Assembly (NCBI GenBank): GCA_036380925.1
Contig: DASVDW010000212.1
Location: 1-64,000, forward strand
Direction: 5' to 3'
Origin: JAICLV01 sp036380925
GTDB lineage: Bacteria; Actinomycetota; Actinomycetes; Acidothermales; Acidothermaceae
Length of the DNA stretch: 64,000 nt
The notes beneath the pieces were generated by a model. The model worked only from the letters and a program-made list of their open reading frames with translations, was not told where the DNA came from and did no database searches. The position numbers and the translations under genes are program-made. Positions 52,231 through 61,872 of this stretch are shown here, one piece after another (the stretch's first letter is position 1; each line of letters starts with the position of its first letter).

Positions 52231-53664
52231 CTACGAGCGCCAGGGCCGCGCCGGCTCGGGCAGCGGAGGCGGTCGCAAGAACGCGGGCTCCGAGCTGAAG
52301 TCGAGGGTGTCCCACGGCGCGACCGCTTGCGCGTCACGCCGGGTCAGCGGCGGCAGATTCCACTTCTCCTCAATAAGCTTCAGCGCCGACGTGTGATCGA
52401 AGACACGGGACGAGACGTAATCGGGCTTCGCGTAGGGCGACACGACAACGGCCGGAACGCGAAAGCCGTAGCGGTCGTAGCGGCCGGACGTCGTGTCGAC
52501 GCTCTTCGCGGTGCGCCACATCGGCGTGTGCTTGACCAGCCAACGCCAAGGGCCGGTGGTGTTGAGCAAGCTGTGCGGCAGCACGTCGTCCGGCTCAACT
52601 GCGGACGGCGGCGGCACGTGGTCGTAGTAGCCGCCATGCTCGTCATAGAACCAGATGAGCAACGTGTCGGCCCACCCCTTGCCGTGCATGACGGCGTTGA
52701 TGACGCTGGCGGCGAATCCTTCGCCGTTTTGGATGTCTTGCGGGTTCTCCTCGGAGCACGCCGTGTAGTCGGGATCGACGATACTCACCGCGGGCAGCTT
52801 GCCGTCGGCGGCGTCCTGGTAGAAGCGGTCGATGTGCCGAAGGTGGCTGATCGTGCGGAAAAGCCCTAGCGGGTAGAGATTTGCGGTGCAATCGATGTCA
52901 CCGCGCACTCGGTGCTCGACGAACGGCAACAGCTGGCCCGCGGCGAGTTTGAGGCTTCGCAACAAGCGGAGAACTCCGCCACCCGCCAGTCGCTTGCGCA
53001 GCAGCCGGCTGTGCGGCACGTGGTGGTAGTTCGCCCACGAGATGCCGTGCCTATTGAGCAAATCGAAAATCGTTCCCGTGCGCGGGTAGTCGACGATGCC
53101 CGCCATGATGTCGTCGATCAGCCCGTTCGCGGTCGCCGCCAGCATGAACCTGCGATTTGGAAACGTCGGCCCGAGCAATGAGCAGAACCACCGGTCGGCC
53201 AACGGAAACGTGCGGGCCAACCCCGCGTAGAACGGCAGGTCGGCCTCGGTCCAATAACCCATGCCAAGCGTCGCGTCGGCGCCAGGAGTGGCGTCTTCGA
53301 CGCTCGTGACGAATCCGTCGTTGCGACCGTCGTTGAACTGCTCGTGACTCGCCCGCCAACTTTGCGACGGCGCGCCCTCCGTTTGCGTCGTCCGATCAAA
53401 ATGAAACGCCGACACCGGCGCGCCGCTGCGCCGCGAGTTCTCCGGCGCGGGCTCTGGGAAGCCGTCGCCACGGCCGAGCGTGCCGAAGTAGTTGTCGAAC
53501 GAATGGTTCTCCATCATCAGCAGCACGACGTGCTTGATCTGCGGCATCCGATCGGCGCCCGCCGGCAGTGTCGGATCAGGCAACCGAGACTGGTCGTCGG
53601 CGGCGTCGCGATGCCGCAGCCGTCGGCGCGCCGACAACTTCTCAAGTCGCTCCATGAGTCGCAT
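52231..53664 (-). CDS. Phospholipase C/phosphoesterase-family protein (PF04185)
   Basis: 477 aa from the ATG at 53664; ATGs at 53655 and an alternative at 53679 are in frame and none has a good ribosome binding site. The family motif is HVVLLMMENHSFDNYFGTLG, followed by WFCSLLGPTFPNRRF, LIWFYDEHGGYYDHVPPP and a C-terminal HTSALKLIEEKWNLPPLT. Bacterial non-specific phospholipases C are usually exported by Tat, but no signal peptide is visible here, so the location and phosphodiester substrate are open. Confidence 0.87.
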   Translation of the reverse strand: MRLMERLEKLSARRRLRHRDAADDQSRLPDPTLPAGADRMPQIKHVVLLMMENHSFDNYFGTLGRGDGFPEPAPENSRRSGAPVSAFHFDRTTQTEGAPSQSWRASHEQFNDGRNDGFVTSVEDATPGADATLGMGYWTEADLPFYAGLARTFPLADRWFCSLLGPTFPNRRFMLAATANGLIDDIMAGIVDYPRTGTIFDLLNRHGISWANYHHVPHSRLLRKRLAGGGVLRLLRSLKLAAGQLLPFVEHRVRGDIDCTANLYPLGLFRTISHLRHIDRFYQDAADGKLPAVSIVDPDYTACSEENPQDIQNGEGFAASVINAVMHGKGWADTLLIWFYDEHGGYYDHVPPPSAVEPDDVLPHSLLNTTGPWRWLVKHTPMWRTAKSVDTTSGRYDRYGFRVPAVVVSPYAKPDYVSSRVFDHTSALKLIEEKWNLPPLTRRDAQAVAPWDTLDFSSEPAFLRPPPLPEPARPWRS

Positions 53665-53706
53665 CGTTGCACGTCGCACGCGGCGCCAGTCATCCGCGAT
53701 TGGGTC

Positions 53707-53748
53707 TTGACCAGCTGGCCATAACAGTTACTATACCGAGTATGCAAC
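53707..53748 (+). promoter_or_regulatory. Promoter with overlapping palindrome for the PadR-ABC operon
   Basis: A sigma-70-like promoter TTGACC-N16-TACTAT (-35 at 53707-53712, -10 at 53729-53734). A 22-bp imperfect palindrome (53727-53748) has ATAC-CGA-GTAT at its core and GTT/AAC ends. The -10 lies inside it. PadR repressors typically bind this kind of AT-rich dyad, so autorepression is likely. Confidence 0.65.
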
Positions 53749-53764
53749 TCAGTGTGATCTTGCC

Positions 53765-54346
53765 ATGAGCATCCGCCACGCGCTCCTCGCGCTGCTCAGC
53801 GAAGGCCCGAAGTACGGGCTCCAACTCCGACAAGAATTCGAGTCGCGAACCGGGGAGGTCTGGCCGCTCAACGTCGGCCAGGTCTACACGACCCTCCAGC
53901 GTCTCGAGCGAGACGGCATGGTCGAGTCCGACGGCGCCGACGAAGCAGGGCCGCAGAAGGGGTTTCGCATCACGTCGGCCGGCGCCGAGGAGCTGGCCAG
54001 CTGGTTGCGCACACCGCCGGATCTGTCCTCACCACCGCGCGACGAGCTGGTCATGAAGGTGCTCATCGCCGTCCACACACCCGGCATCGACGTCGGCGAA
54101 GTCATCCAGACACATCGGCGCTACCTCGTCCAACTTATGCAGGAGTGGACGAGGTTGAAGGAGTACTCCGCCGACCGCGATCTCGCCTTCGCGCTGGTCG
54201 TCGACGCCGAGTTGTTCCGGCTGGATTCCGTCGTCCGCTGGCTCGACGCCGCCGACGGCCGGGTCAAACGCGCCGACACCGACGGGCAACCGCTCAGCCG
54301 GGCGCGTCTCCCGAAGGCCCCGAAGACGGTTGGAGTGCGGCCATGA
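53765..54346 (+). CDS. PadR-family transcriptional regulator
   Basis: 193 aa. PadR winged helix: MSIRHALLALLSEGPKYGLQ, VWPLNVGQVYTTLQRLERDG, KGFRITSAGAEELASWLRTP. A Vir_act_alpha_C-like helical C-terminal half follows (residues ~95-170). The TGA overlaps the ATG of the ABC ATPase (ATGA), so it is the first gene of a regulator-transporter operon, and its promoter contains an apparent operator. Confidence 0.92.
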   Translation: MSIRHALLALLSEGPKYGLQLRQEFESRTGEVWPLNVGQVYTTLQRLERDGMVESDGADEAGPQKGFRITSAGAEELASWLRTPPDLSSPPRDELVMKVLIAVHTPGIDVGEVIQTHRRYLVQLMQEWTRLKEYSADRDLAFALVVDAELFRLDSVVRWLDAADGRVKRADTDGQPLSRARLPKAPKTVGVRP

Positions 54347-55065
54347 GCGTTCTCGAATTGCGCGGCGTCACGAAGACGTACGGCGAAGGCGCGTCCGAAG
54401 TACATGCCCTACGCGGTGTTGATGTGACGGTCAACACCGGCGAGCTGGTGGCGGTCATGGGGCCGAGCGGCTCAGGCAAGAGCACGTTGCTCACCATCGC
54501 CGGCAGTCTTGAGCAGCCCACCTCCGGCGAGGTTGTCGTGGCTGGCCAGCCGCTGTCGGGTCTTAGCCGCAACGAGCGCGCGCGGCTGCGCCGCCGGACG
54601 ATCGGCTACGTCTTTCAAGACTTCAACCTGCTCGCCGGGCTCACTGCGGCCGAGAACGTCGCTCTGCCACTCGAACTCGATGGCACGTCGGCGAAGGCCG
54701 CGCAAGCAATCGGCCTACATGCATTAGAAGAACTTGGCCTGGCCGATCGAGCGGCACGTTTCCCCGACGAGTTGTCGGGCGGCGAGCGGCAACGCGTGGC
54801 GATCGCGCGTGCCATCGTCGGCCACCGCACCCTTTTGCTTGCCGACGAGCCGTCGGGAGCGCTCGACAGCGCCAACGGCGAAGCGGTGATGCGGTTGATT
54901 CGGACGGCGTGTCAGCGCGGCGTGGCCGGCGTCGTCGTCACCCACGACGCGCAACTCGCCTCGTGGGCGGACCGGGTCATCTTCCTGCGCGACGGGCGCG
55001 TCGTCGACCAAACCGCACCGCCAGATCGTCCCGAGTCGATGCTCGAACCGAGCCGTCAGCCATGA
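54343..55065 (+). CDS. ABC transporter ATP-binding protein (MacB/LolD type)
   Basis: 240 aa. Walker A GPSGSGKST, Q-loop VFQDFNLLAGLT, signature LSGGERQRVAIARA, Walker B LLLADEPSGALD and H-loop VVVTHD are all present. The sequence type is that of MacB/LolD/FtsE-like exporters that pair with FtsX-fold permeases. Start ATG at 54343 overlaps padR; the stop overlaps the permease ATG (ATGA). Contains one TTA leucine codon (54724), unusual in high-GC actinobacteria. Confidence 0.94.
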   Translation: MSVLELRGVTKTYGEGASEVHALRGVDVTVNTGELVAVMGPSGSGKSTLLTIAGSLEQPTSGEVVVAGQPLSGLSRNERARLRRRTIGYVFQDFNLLAGLTAAENVALPLELDGTSAKAAQAIGLHALEELGLADRAARFPDELSGGERQRVAIARAIVGHRTLLLADEPSGALDSANGEAVMRLIRTACQRGVAGVVVTHDAQLASWADRVIFLRDGRVVDQTAPPDRPESMLEPSRQP

Positions 55066-57587
55066 CCGCGACCCTTGAGGAGCGGGCGCTGAAGGGCCAG
55101 CACGGCGGCGCGCCTGCCCGCAGGGCCGTCGTCCGGTGGGCGTGGCGGTTGTTCCGACGCGAGTGGCGACGTCAAACGCTCGTTCTCTTATTGCTGATAG
55201 TGGCGGTCGCCGCGACGATTGTCGGGCTCGGCGCGGCGACCAATGCCGCTTTGCTGAAGGACGATCCGACGTTCGGCGCCGCGAACACGATCGTCTCCGT
55301 GCCGGGCGACGACCCTGACATCGCGGGCGACGTCGCCGCGCTGCGAGAGCAGTTCGGAGTGATCGAGACCATCTCGCACAAGACCGTGCCCTTGCCCGGC
55401 TCCGTCGCCGGCCTCGACGTGAGAGCCCAGGATCCGAACGGACCATACGGCCACGTCATGCTGCGCTTGGACGACGGGCGGTATCCGAACAAAGCCGACG
55501 AAGTCGCGCTCACCGCCGACGCCGCCAAAGCACTCGAGCTGAACGTCGGCGACGAGTGGACCGGAAATGGCTGGCGGCTTCGAGTGGTGGGCCTGGTCGA
55601 GAACCCACTGGACTTGCTCGATGAGTTCGCGCTCGTCCCACCCGGTCACCCGATTTCGCCGGACTCCTACGCCATCTTCCTCAACGGCAGCGGGCACGGG
55701 CTGGACTCGTTGCAGCTACCGAGCCACGCAGGCGTGAGCATTTCCTTGCGAAGCACGGCGAGTCAGACAGATGTCGCCGCTGTTGTGCTCGCGCTCAGCA
55801 CGTTCGGCCTGCTCTTTGTCGGTCTCATGACCGTCGCCGGCTTCGCGGTGATGGCGCACCGACGGCAGCGCGCCCTCGGCATGTTGGCGTCACTCGGGGC
55901 GACCGATCGGCACCTTCGCCTCGTCGTTGTCGCGAACGGCGCGGTGGTGGGCGTGGCAGCTGCGGTCATCGGCGCCGTGGTCGGAGTGGCGGGTTGGTTC
56001 GCCGTCGCGCCTGCGGTTCAGTCCGTCACCAAACACCGCGTCGACCGACTCGCGCTGCCATGGTGGGCGGTGGTCACCGCCATGCTGCTCACCGTCGCCA
56101 CCGCTGTCGCCGCGGCTTGGTGGCCGGCCCGCGCGGTCGCCCGAACGTCACCGATAGCCGCGCTTTCGGAACGGCCGGAACGACCGAGGCCAGCACACCG
56201 CTTCGCCGTCTTGGGCGGCGCACTGCTATCGGGCGGGATCGCGCTGCTCGCGTTCGCCAACCAGCACCGAGCGGGCTTCATCATCGGCGGCACCGTAGCG
56301 AGCGCGATCGGGCTGCTTTTCTTCGCGCCGTTGGGAATCCGGCTGCTCGCCGCCGTCGCGCAACGGTCGACCATCGCGGTAAGGCTGGCCCTGCGTGATC
56401 TGGTGCGGTATCAGTCGCGGTCCGGGGCCGCGCTCGGAGCGATCACGCTTGCGATCGGCATCGCGGCGGCGATCACGATAGGGGCGGCGGCCAACGAGGA
56501 GCCCGCGGCTCGGGCGAATCTTCCGTCGAACGAACTCGTCATGCATGTCAGCCGTGGCGGCCCCGGCATTCCGGTGCCACCGCTCACCCAGGCTCAGCTC
56601 GCCGCCGCGACGACGGCGGTCAGCCGGGTGGCCGGCAGCCTGCACGCGTCCGCACTCGAACTGGACGAGGCGTACAACCCCAAGAACGCGACGGTACCGA
56701 TCGGGTCGATCGCCGAGAGCGGCGGCCAATCCAACGGGTACATGACACCGACGCTGGCCAAAGTGACCGGACACGGTCACGGTGAGAACTTCTCCCGCAT
56801 GACGACGCTCTACGTCGCGACGCCACAGGTGCTCACCCATTACGGCATCGCCACCGGGCAACTTCGCTCCGACGCCGATGTCATCTCCAGCCGCACCGAC
56901 CTCGGCGGGCTGCAACTGTTCGACCCCGTGACACCTGGAAAGGACGCGACACCAGACCAGCGCACCCAACGGCCGAACGAGGTCAGCACACCAGTTATTC
57001 AGGTGATGAACAAGCTTCCTCACCACGGTTCGGCACCGAACGCGTTGCTGACGCCTCACGCCATGCAGGCGCACGGGCTTGCGACGCTCCCGGCTGGCTG
57101 GCTGCTCGAGACCAGCGAGCCGCTGACGTCAGCGCAAATCGACCTAGCCACGAAAGCGGCCGCCGGAGCAGGACTGTTCGTCGAAACCCGACAACCGCAG
57201 AAGTCCGTTGCCGCCCTACGAAACGGAGCGACCGCGGCGGGCATGGTGCTGGCGCTTGGCGTGCTCGCCATGACGGTGGGACTGATCCGCAGCGAGACAT
57301 CCCGCGATGTGCGCACACTCACCGCGACCGGCGCGAGCAGCGGCACTCGCCGCGCGCTCACCGGTGTCACCGCTGGCGCGTTGGCATTTCTCGGCGCCGT
57401 CGTCGGAACCGGCGGCGCATACGGGGCGCTGCTCGCCTGGTACCACAGCGACCTCACGCCCCTCGGTCGGGTGCCCGTCGTCGATCTCGTCCTCATCCTG
57501 GTGGGGCTGCCTGTCCTCGCCGCCGCCGGTGGTTGGTTGCTGGCGGGACGGGAGCCGGCAGGTATTGCGCGGCAACCGCTGGCGTAG
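55062..57587 (+). CDS. ABC transporter permease, FtsX/MacB-like
   Basis: 841 aa. A first membrane segment (~37-58), a large extracytoplasmic domain, then an FtsX-type core: LSTFGLLFVGLMTVAGFAVM, ALGMLASLGATDRHLRLVVV, with further segments and a second copy at the C-terminus (TLTATGASSGTRRALTGVTA). The two-copy layout is like other actinobacterial FtsX permeases in which two half permeases are fused. Exported substrate unknown; a peptide or antibiotic is common for PadR-controlled systems. A TTA codon (55188) lies in TM1. Confidence 0.9.
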   Translation: MTATLEERALKGQHGGAPARRAVVRWAWRLFRREWRRQTLVLLLLIVAVAATIVGLGAATNAALLKDDPTFGAANTIVSVPGDDPDIAGDVAALREQFGVIETISHKTVPLPGSVAGLDVRAQDPNGPYGHVMLRLDDGRYPNKADEVALTADAAKALELNVGDEWTGNGWRLRVVGLVENPLDLLDEFALVPPGHPISPDSYAIFLNGSGHGLDSLQLPSHAGVSISLRSTASQTDVAAVVLALSTFGLLFVGLMTVAGFAVMAHRRQRALGMLASLGATDRHLRLVVVANGAVVGVAAAVIGAVVGVAGWFAVAPAVQSVTKHRVDRLALPWWAVVTAMLLTVATAVAAAWWPARAVARTSPIAALSERPERPRPAHRFAVLGGALLSGGIALLAFANQHRAGFIIGGTVASAIGLLFFAPLGIRLLAAVAQRSTIAVRLALRDLVRYQSRSGAALGAITLAIGIAAAITIGAAANEEPAARANLPSNELVMHVSRGGPGIPVPPLTQAQLAAATTAVSRVAGSLHASALELDEAYNPKNATVPIGSIAESGGQSNGYMTPTLAKVTGHGHGENFSRMTTLYVATPQVLTHYGIATGQLRSDADVISSRTDLGGLQLFDPVTPGKDATPDQRTQRPNEVSTPVIQVMNKLPHHGSAPNALLTPHAMQAHGLATLPAGWLLETSEPLTSAQIDLATKAAAGAGLFVETRQPQKSVAALRNGATAAGMVLALGVLAMTVGLIRSETSRDVRTLTATGASSGTRRALTGVTAGALAFLGAVVGTGGAYGALLAWYHSDLTPLGRVPVVDLVLILVGLPVLAAAGGWLLAGREPAGIARQPLA

Positions 57588-57660
57588 CGGCAGCCCCACG
57601 CTGCCCGTCAGCCGCGCAGGTCCGACGTCGTCCGGAATCTCGCTTTGAGAGACTGGCCGC

Positions 57661-59646
57661 ATGGTCGATTTCGCGGACGTCGAGCAGTTCATCTCGATGC
57701 GAAGGATCACCGGACTGGTCGCGAGTCCTGACGGCGGGCGATTGATCGTGACGTGTCAGGAGCCCGACCGCGATAACGCCCGCTACGTCACGTCGCTGTG
57801 GGACGTGGATCCGGCGGGCACTCGCGAGCCTTATCGGCTGACCTGGTCGGAGAAAGGCGAGGCAGCGCCCGCGTTCATGCCCGACGGCGGCGTGCTCTTC
57901 GTTTCCGCGCGGCCGCATCCCGACCAGGTCGAAGACGAATCAGCGGTGTGGCTGTTGCCACCCAGCGGAGAGCCGACGGTGTACGCGACGACGCCTGGAG
58001 GGCTTGGCGACCCGGTGGTGTCGCGAGGAACCGGTGTGGTTCTCGCGTTTGGCAGTCGGCTTCCCGACTCGACCGACGCCGACGACGACAAGGAGCGTCG
58101 CGAGCGGCGCCGCAAATCCAAGGTCACCGCGATCGTGCATGACGGCTTTCCCATCAGGCATTGGGATCACGAGTTGAACGACGCTACACCGCGGCTGTTC
58201 CTAATCGACGGGTCCAGCGAGGGCGGGAGCGCCATCGACCTGCTGCCGGACGCGCGCGAACAACTGATCAACGCGGCCATCTCTTTCAGCGACGACGGGT
58301 CGCGACTCGCCTTGACCTGGAAACGACGCCGGCGCGGGGGCAAACTGCCGACGGGACTGGCTCTTCTCGGGCTGCCGAAACGTGAACTCACCGTGCTCGC
58401 CGAGGACGACGACGGCGATTACTCGTCGCCGACGCTGTCGGGCGACGGCATGACGCTGGCCGCGATTCACACCACGGACGGCGACCACGAGCAGCCGATG
58501 ACGTATCGCGTGCGCGTCTTTCTCCTCGACGTCGGAGGCGCGCTGGACATCGACACGGGCGACCTTTATCCCAATCAGCTCGCCTGGTCCGCCGACTCGG
58601 CCACCCTCCTCATCACCGGTGACCTGCACGGCTGCGGCGGCCTCGCCGTTTGGCGCCGCGGTGACGCCGCGCCGCGAATCGTGCTTGACGACGCCGTCTA
58701 CTCGTCGCTGTCGGTGGCAAAGGACGGCGCCATCTTCGCGCTGCGCTCAAGAGTCGACCTGCCACCGCAACCAGTGCGCGTTGAGATCGGCGATGACGCG
58801 AACGAAGCGACCGTGACAACGTTGCCGTCCCCGGCGACGCCGCCGCCGTTGCCCGGTCGGCTCGAGCGACTGACCGGGCAGGCCCCCGACGGCGGGTCCG
58901 TCGGCGGGTGGCTCTGCCTGCCGAACAGTCCGGACGACGCCGACGCACGGATTCCGGTGCAGGTGTGGATTCACGGCGGCCCGTTCAGCTCCCACAGCGC
59001 TTGGAGTTGGCGTTGGTGCCCATGGGTTGCGGTCGCCCGCGGCTACGCCGTCGTCATGCCTGACCCCGGTCTGTCGACCGGCTACGGCCACGACTGGCTC
59101 GCGCGCGGCTGGCCGCATCGCGCGGGGCTGGTGTGGGCGGATGTGGAGGCGACGCTCGACGCCGCGTTGCGGCGACCCGAACTCGATGGCAGTCGAGTGG
59201 CGTGTCTCGGCGGCTCGTTCGGCGGTTACATGACGAACTGGATCGCCGGACACACGAACCGGTTCAAGGCGATTGTCACGCACGCGGGTTTGTGGGCTCT
59301 GGACCAACAACACACCACGACCGACGGCGCTGCGTGGAAGACCAGGCTGTTCGGCGTCCCAGCGGAACATCCTGACTGGTACGCGGAGAACTCGCCCCAC
59401 CATTTCGTCGACCGCATCGTCACACCGATGCTGGTGGTCCACGGCAACCGCGACTACCGCGTGCCGATCAGCGAGGCACTGCGGCTGTGGTGGGATCTCG
59501 TCAGCCGCTTCGACGGCGAGCCAGCCGACCTGCCACACCGTTTCCTGCAGTTCACCGGCGAGAACCATTGGATTCTCTCTCCCACGAACGCGGCGATTTG
59601 GTGGCGCACGGTGCAAGGTTTCGTCGACCAGCACACGAAGGCGTGA
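57661..59646 (+). CDS. S9-family serine peptidase (prolyl oligopeptidase / acylaminoacyl peptidase type)
   Basis: 661 aa. An N-terminal seven-bladed propeller (residues ~10-400) is followed by an alpha/beta hydrolase. The triad can be placed: Ser519 in GGSFGGYM, Asp598 in HGNRDYRVP and His636 in GENHWI. PVQVWIHGGPFSSHSAWSWR gives the oxyanion region. No signal peptide, so cytoplasmic; members cut short peptides or acylated N-termini. It stands 73 bp after the ABC permease and 67 bp before the FAH gene. Confidence 0.93.
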   Translation: MVDFADVEQFISMRRITGLVASPDGGRLIVTCQEPDRDNARYVTSLWDVDPAGTREPYRLTWSEKGEAAPAFMPDGGVLFVSARPHPDQVEDESAVWLLPPSGEPTVYATTPGGLGDPVVSRGTGVVLAFGSRLPDSTDADDDKERRERRRKSKVTAIVHDGFPIRHWDHELNDATPRLFLIDGSSEGGSAIDLLPDAREQLINAAISFSDDGSRLALTWKRRRRGGKLPTGLALLGLPKRELTVLAEDDDGDYSSPTLSGDGMTLAAIHTTDGDHEQPMTYRVRVFLLDVGGALDIDTGDLYPNQLAWSADSATLLITGDLHGCGGLAVWRRGDAAPRIVLDDAVYSSLSVAKDGAIFALRSRVDLPPQPVRVEIGDDANEATVTTLPSPATPPPLPGRLERLTGQAPDGGSVGGWLCLPNSPDDADARIPVQVWIHGGPFSSHSAWSWRWCPWVAVARGYAVVMPDPGLSTGYGHDWLARGWPHRAGLVWADVEATLDAALRRPELDGSRVACLGGSFGGYMTNWIAGHTNRFKAIVTHAGLWALDQQHTTTDGAAWKTRLFGVPAEHPDWYAENSPHHFVDRIVTPMLVVHGNRDYRVPISEALRLWWDLVSRFDGEPADLPHRFLQFTGENHWILSPTNAAIWWRTVQGFVDQHTKA

Positions 59647-59716
59647 GCGAACAGACACACCGCCGCCGCGCCGCGGACCTTGACACCGAACGACGCCGGT
59701 CGACAATGTTTCGGTG

Positions 59717-60925
59717 ATGACGAGCACCTGGGTGAGCGGCTCGGAATCCCGAGGCTTCGGCCTTCACAATCTCCCATACGGTGTTTTCTCGACCGGCGCA
59801 GGTCGTCGGCGTCGGGTGGGCGTGGCGATCGGAGACGCCGTGCTCGACGCGTCCCAGCTGCCGATACCGGACGCCACGGACTTGGCGCACTCCTCACTCA
59901 ACCGCCTCATGAGTCGAGGGCCGCGTCGCTGGGCAGCGCAGCGCGAGGCTTTGCAGGAGTTGCTTTCGAACGACTCCTACCGCGAACAGGTGGAGCCGCA
60001 CCTCATCCCACGGCACAGCGCGCGCATGCACCTGCCGATCGACATCGGCGACTACGTCGATTTCTACAGTTCCAGGAAGCACGCGGAGAACCTCGGACGG
60101 ATATTTCGGCCAGGATCCGATCCGCTCACACCCAACTGGAAGCATTTACCGATCGGCTACCACGGTCGCTCGGGCACCGTTGTCGTGTCGGGCACGCCGG
60201 TCATCCGTCCATGCGGCCAACGCAAGTCGGCCGACGATCCGATGCCGTCGTTCGGCCCGTCGGAGCGGCTCGACCTTGAAGCCGAGATCGGTTTCGTCAT
60301 TGGAGTGCCTTCCAGTCCCGGCACACCGGTGCCAGTCCGCGACTTCACCCAACACGTGTTCGGCGCCGTCGTCGTCAACGACTGGTCTGCTCGGGATCTC
60401 CAGGCTTGGGAATACGCGCCGCTCGGGCCGTTTCTCGGGAAGTCGTTTCTCACCTCGATTTCCCCGTGGGTCGTGCCACTGGCGGCACTCGAAAGCGCGC
60501 GCGTCCCACCGCCGACGCGTGACGTGCCGCTGCTTCCCTACCTACAGGACGAAGATCCTTGGGGTCTTGAGATAACGCTCGAAGTCACGTTGAACGGGGA
60601 GCTGATCAGCCGTCCGCCGTTTCGAGACACCTACTGGACGCCCGCGCAACAACTCGCGCATCTGACGGTCAACGGCGCGTCGGTGCGGACGGGCGACCTC
60701 TACGCGTCCGGGACTGTCAGCGGCCCACAACGCGGCCAGTACGGGTCTCTCATCGAACTTTCGTGGGGCGGGGCCGACCCGGTTGCGCTGGCCGGCGGCC
60801 AACCGCGCGCGTTTCTCGCCGACGGCGACGTCGTCACCATCGGCGCCGTTGCGCCAGGCGACGCGGGAGAACTGATCTCGTTCGGCGAGGTGACCGGGCA
60901 GGTCCAGCCGGCCCGCCTACCTTGA
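59717..60925 (+). CDS. fahA: Fumarylacetoacetase
   Basis: 402 aa from the ATG at 59717 (a GTG 3 bp earlier is possible). Long-form FAH: an N-terminal SH3-like domain (FGLHNLPYGVFSTGAGRRRR), then the catalytic beta-sandwich with DYVDFYSSRKHAENLGRIFR, PIGYHGRSGTVVVSG, LDLEAEIGFVIG, VVVNDWSARDLQAWEYAPLG and GDLYASGTVSGP. It hydrolyses fumarylacetoacetate to fumarate and acetoacetate, the last step of tyrosine/homogentisate catabolism. No other gene of that pathway is next to it in the window. Confidence 0.93.
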   Translation: MTSTWVSGSESRGFGLHNLPYGVFSTGAGRRRRVGVAIGDAVLDASQLPIPDATDLAHSSLNRLMSRGPRRWAAQREALQELLSNDSYREQVEPHLIPRHSARMHLPIDIGDYVDFYSSRKHAENLGRIFRPGSDPLTPNWKHLPIGYHGRSGTVVVSGTPVIRPCGQRKSADDPMPSFGPSERLDLEAEIGFVIGVPSSPGTPVPVRDFTQHVFGAVVVNDWSARDLQAWEYAPLGPFLGKSFLTSISPWVVPLAALESARVPPPTRDVPLLPYLQDEDPWGLEITLEVTLNGELISRPPFRDTYWTPAQQLAHLTVNGASVRTGDLYASGTVSGPQRGQYGSLIELSWGGADPVALAGGQPRAFLADGDVVTIGAVAPGDAGELISFGEVTGQVQPARLP

Positions 60926-61006
60926 AGCAGCGTCTGCGAGAAGCGCTGTGAGAGCCACCCGCCATGCACCGCACACGGTCACGCGAGCTGCGCTTATCTT
61001 GATCCG

Positions 61007-61795
61007 ATGGTTGACGACACATGGGCGAGCCTGGCCGAACCATTCGCCGACGGCGCATACGCCACGGTCAAGGGACACGTCCGCACCTACGTGATGCACC
61101 ACCACCTGCTCGAGCACCTACCGCCACCCCCGGCGACGGTGCTCGACGTCGGCGGCGGCGCGGGCCACCAGTCCTTTCCGCTGGCCGAGGCCGGATACGA
61201 CGTGACGTTGCTCGACGCCTCGCAGACCATGCTCGACAAGGCACGACAGCGACTCGACCGATTGTCACCCGAAGCGCGGCAACGAGTGCACTTGGTGCAC
61301 GCCGAGGGCGAGGCCGCCGACGTGGCAGTGCGCGGTCAACGGTTCGCCGCAGTCCTGTGCCACGGTGTGCTGGGCTACCTCGACCGACCCGAGCCAATGG
61401 TCGACCAGCTCTGCCGGTGCGCCGCGTCTGGCGGCGTTGTCTCGATCATGACCGGCAACGCCCACGCCATGGCGGTGCGGCCGGCCATGGAGCGGCGATG
61501 GAATGACGCGCTCGCGTCATTCGACGCCAGAACCGAGGTGGGTGTGCTCGGAGTGCAAGGCCGGGCCGACACGGTCGAAGAGCTCAGCGAGCTTATGCGC
61601 CACCGTGACGTCGAGCCGGTTCGCTGGTACGGCGTCTGGCTGTTCGTCGACTGGCTGGAGTTCGGCGGCGCGCGACTCGATCCGACCGACGCCGAGCAGC
61701 TGGCGGCCACCGCCGTGGTTGAGCTCGAGGCGAGCCGTCGTGATCCCTATCGCGGCATCAGCAGGGTCTTTCACCTGGTAGGTCGGAAACGTTGA
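61007..61795 (+). CDS. Class I SAM-dependent methyltransferase (CmoA/UbiE-like fold)
   Basis: 262 aa. Motif I is TVLDVGGGAGHQSFPLAEAG (44-63), then VTLLDASQTMLDKARQRL and FAAVLCHGVLGYLDRPEPMV. The N-terminus (FADGAYATVKGHVRTYVM) and C-terminal GRADTVEELSELM, RDVEPVRWYGVWLFVDW resemble the CmoM-type tRNA methyltransferases that modify cmo5U34. That identity is plausible but not proven from sequence. Lone gene between FAH and VOC. Confidence 0.82.
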   Translation: MVDDTWASLAEPFADGAYATVKGHVRTYVMHHHLLEHLPPPPATVLDVGGGAGHQSFPLAEAGYDVTLLDASQTMLDKARQRLDRLSPEARQRVHLVHAEGEAADVAVRGQRFAAVLCHGVLGYLDRPEPMVDQLCRCAASGGVVSIMTGNAHAMAVRPAMERRWNDALASFDARTEVGVLGVQGRADTVEELSELMRHRDVEPVRWYGVWLFVDWLEFGGARLDPTDAEQLAATAVVELEASRRDPYRGISRVFHLVGRKR

Positions 61796-61872
61796 CGACG
61801 CGCCGCACCGATGACTTCGGCGCTCGCGAGACGTCGTAGCGGCGGTGCCACCCATTCGCCGAGGAGGACGTC

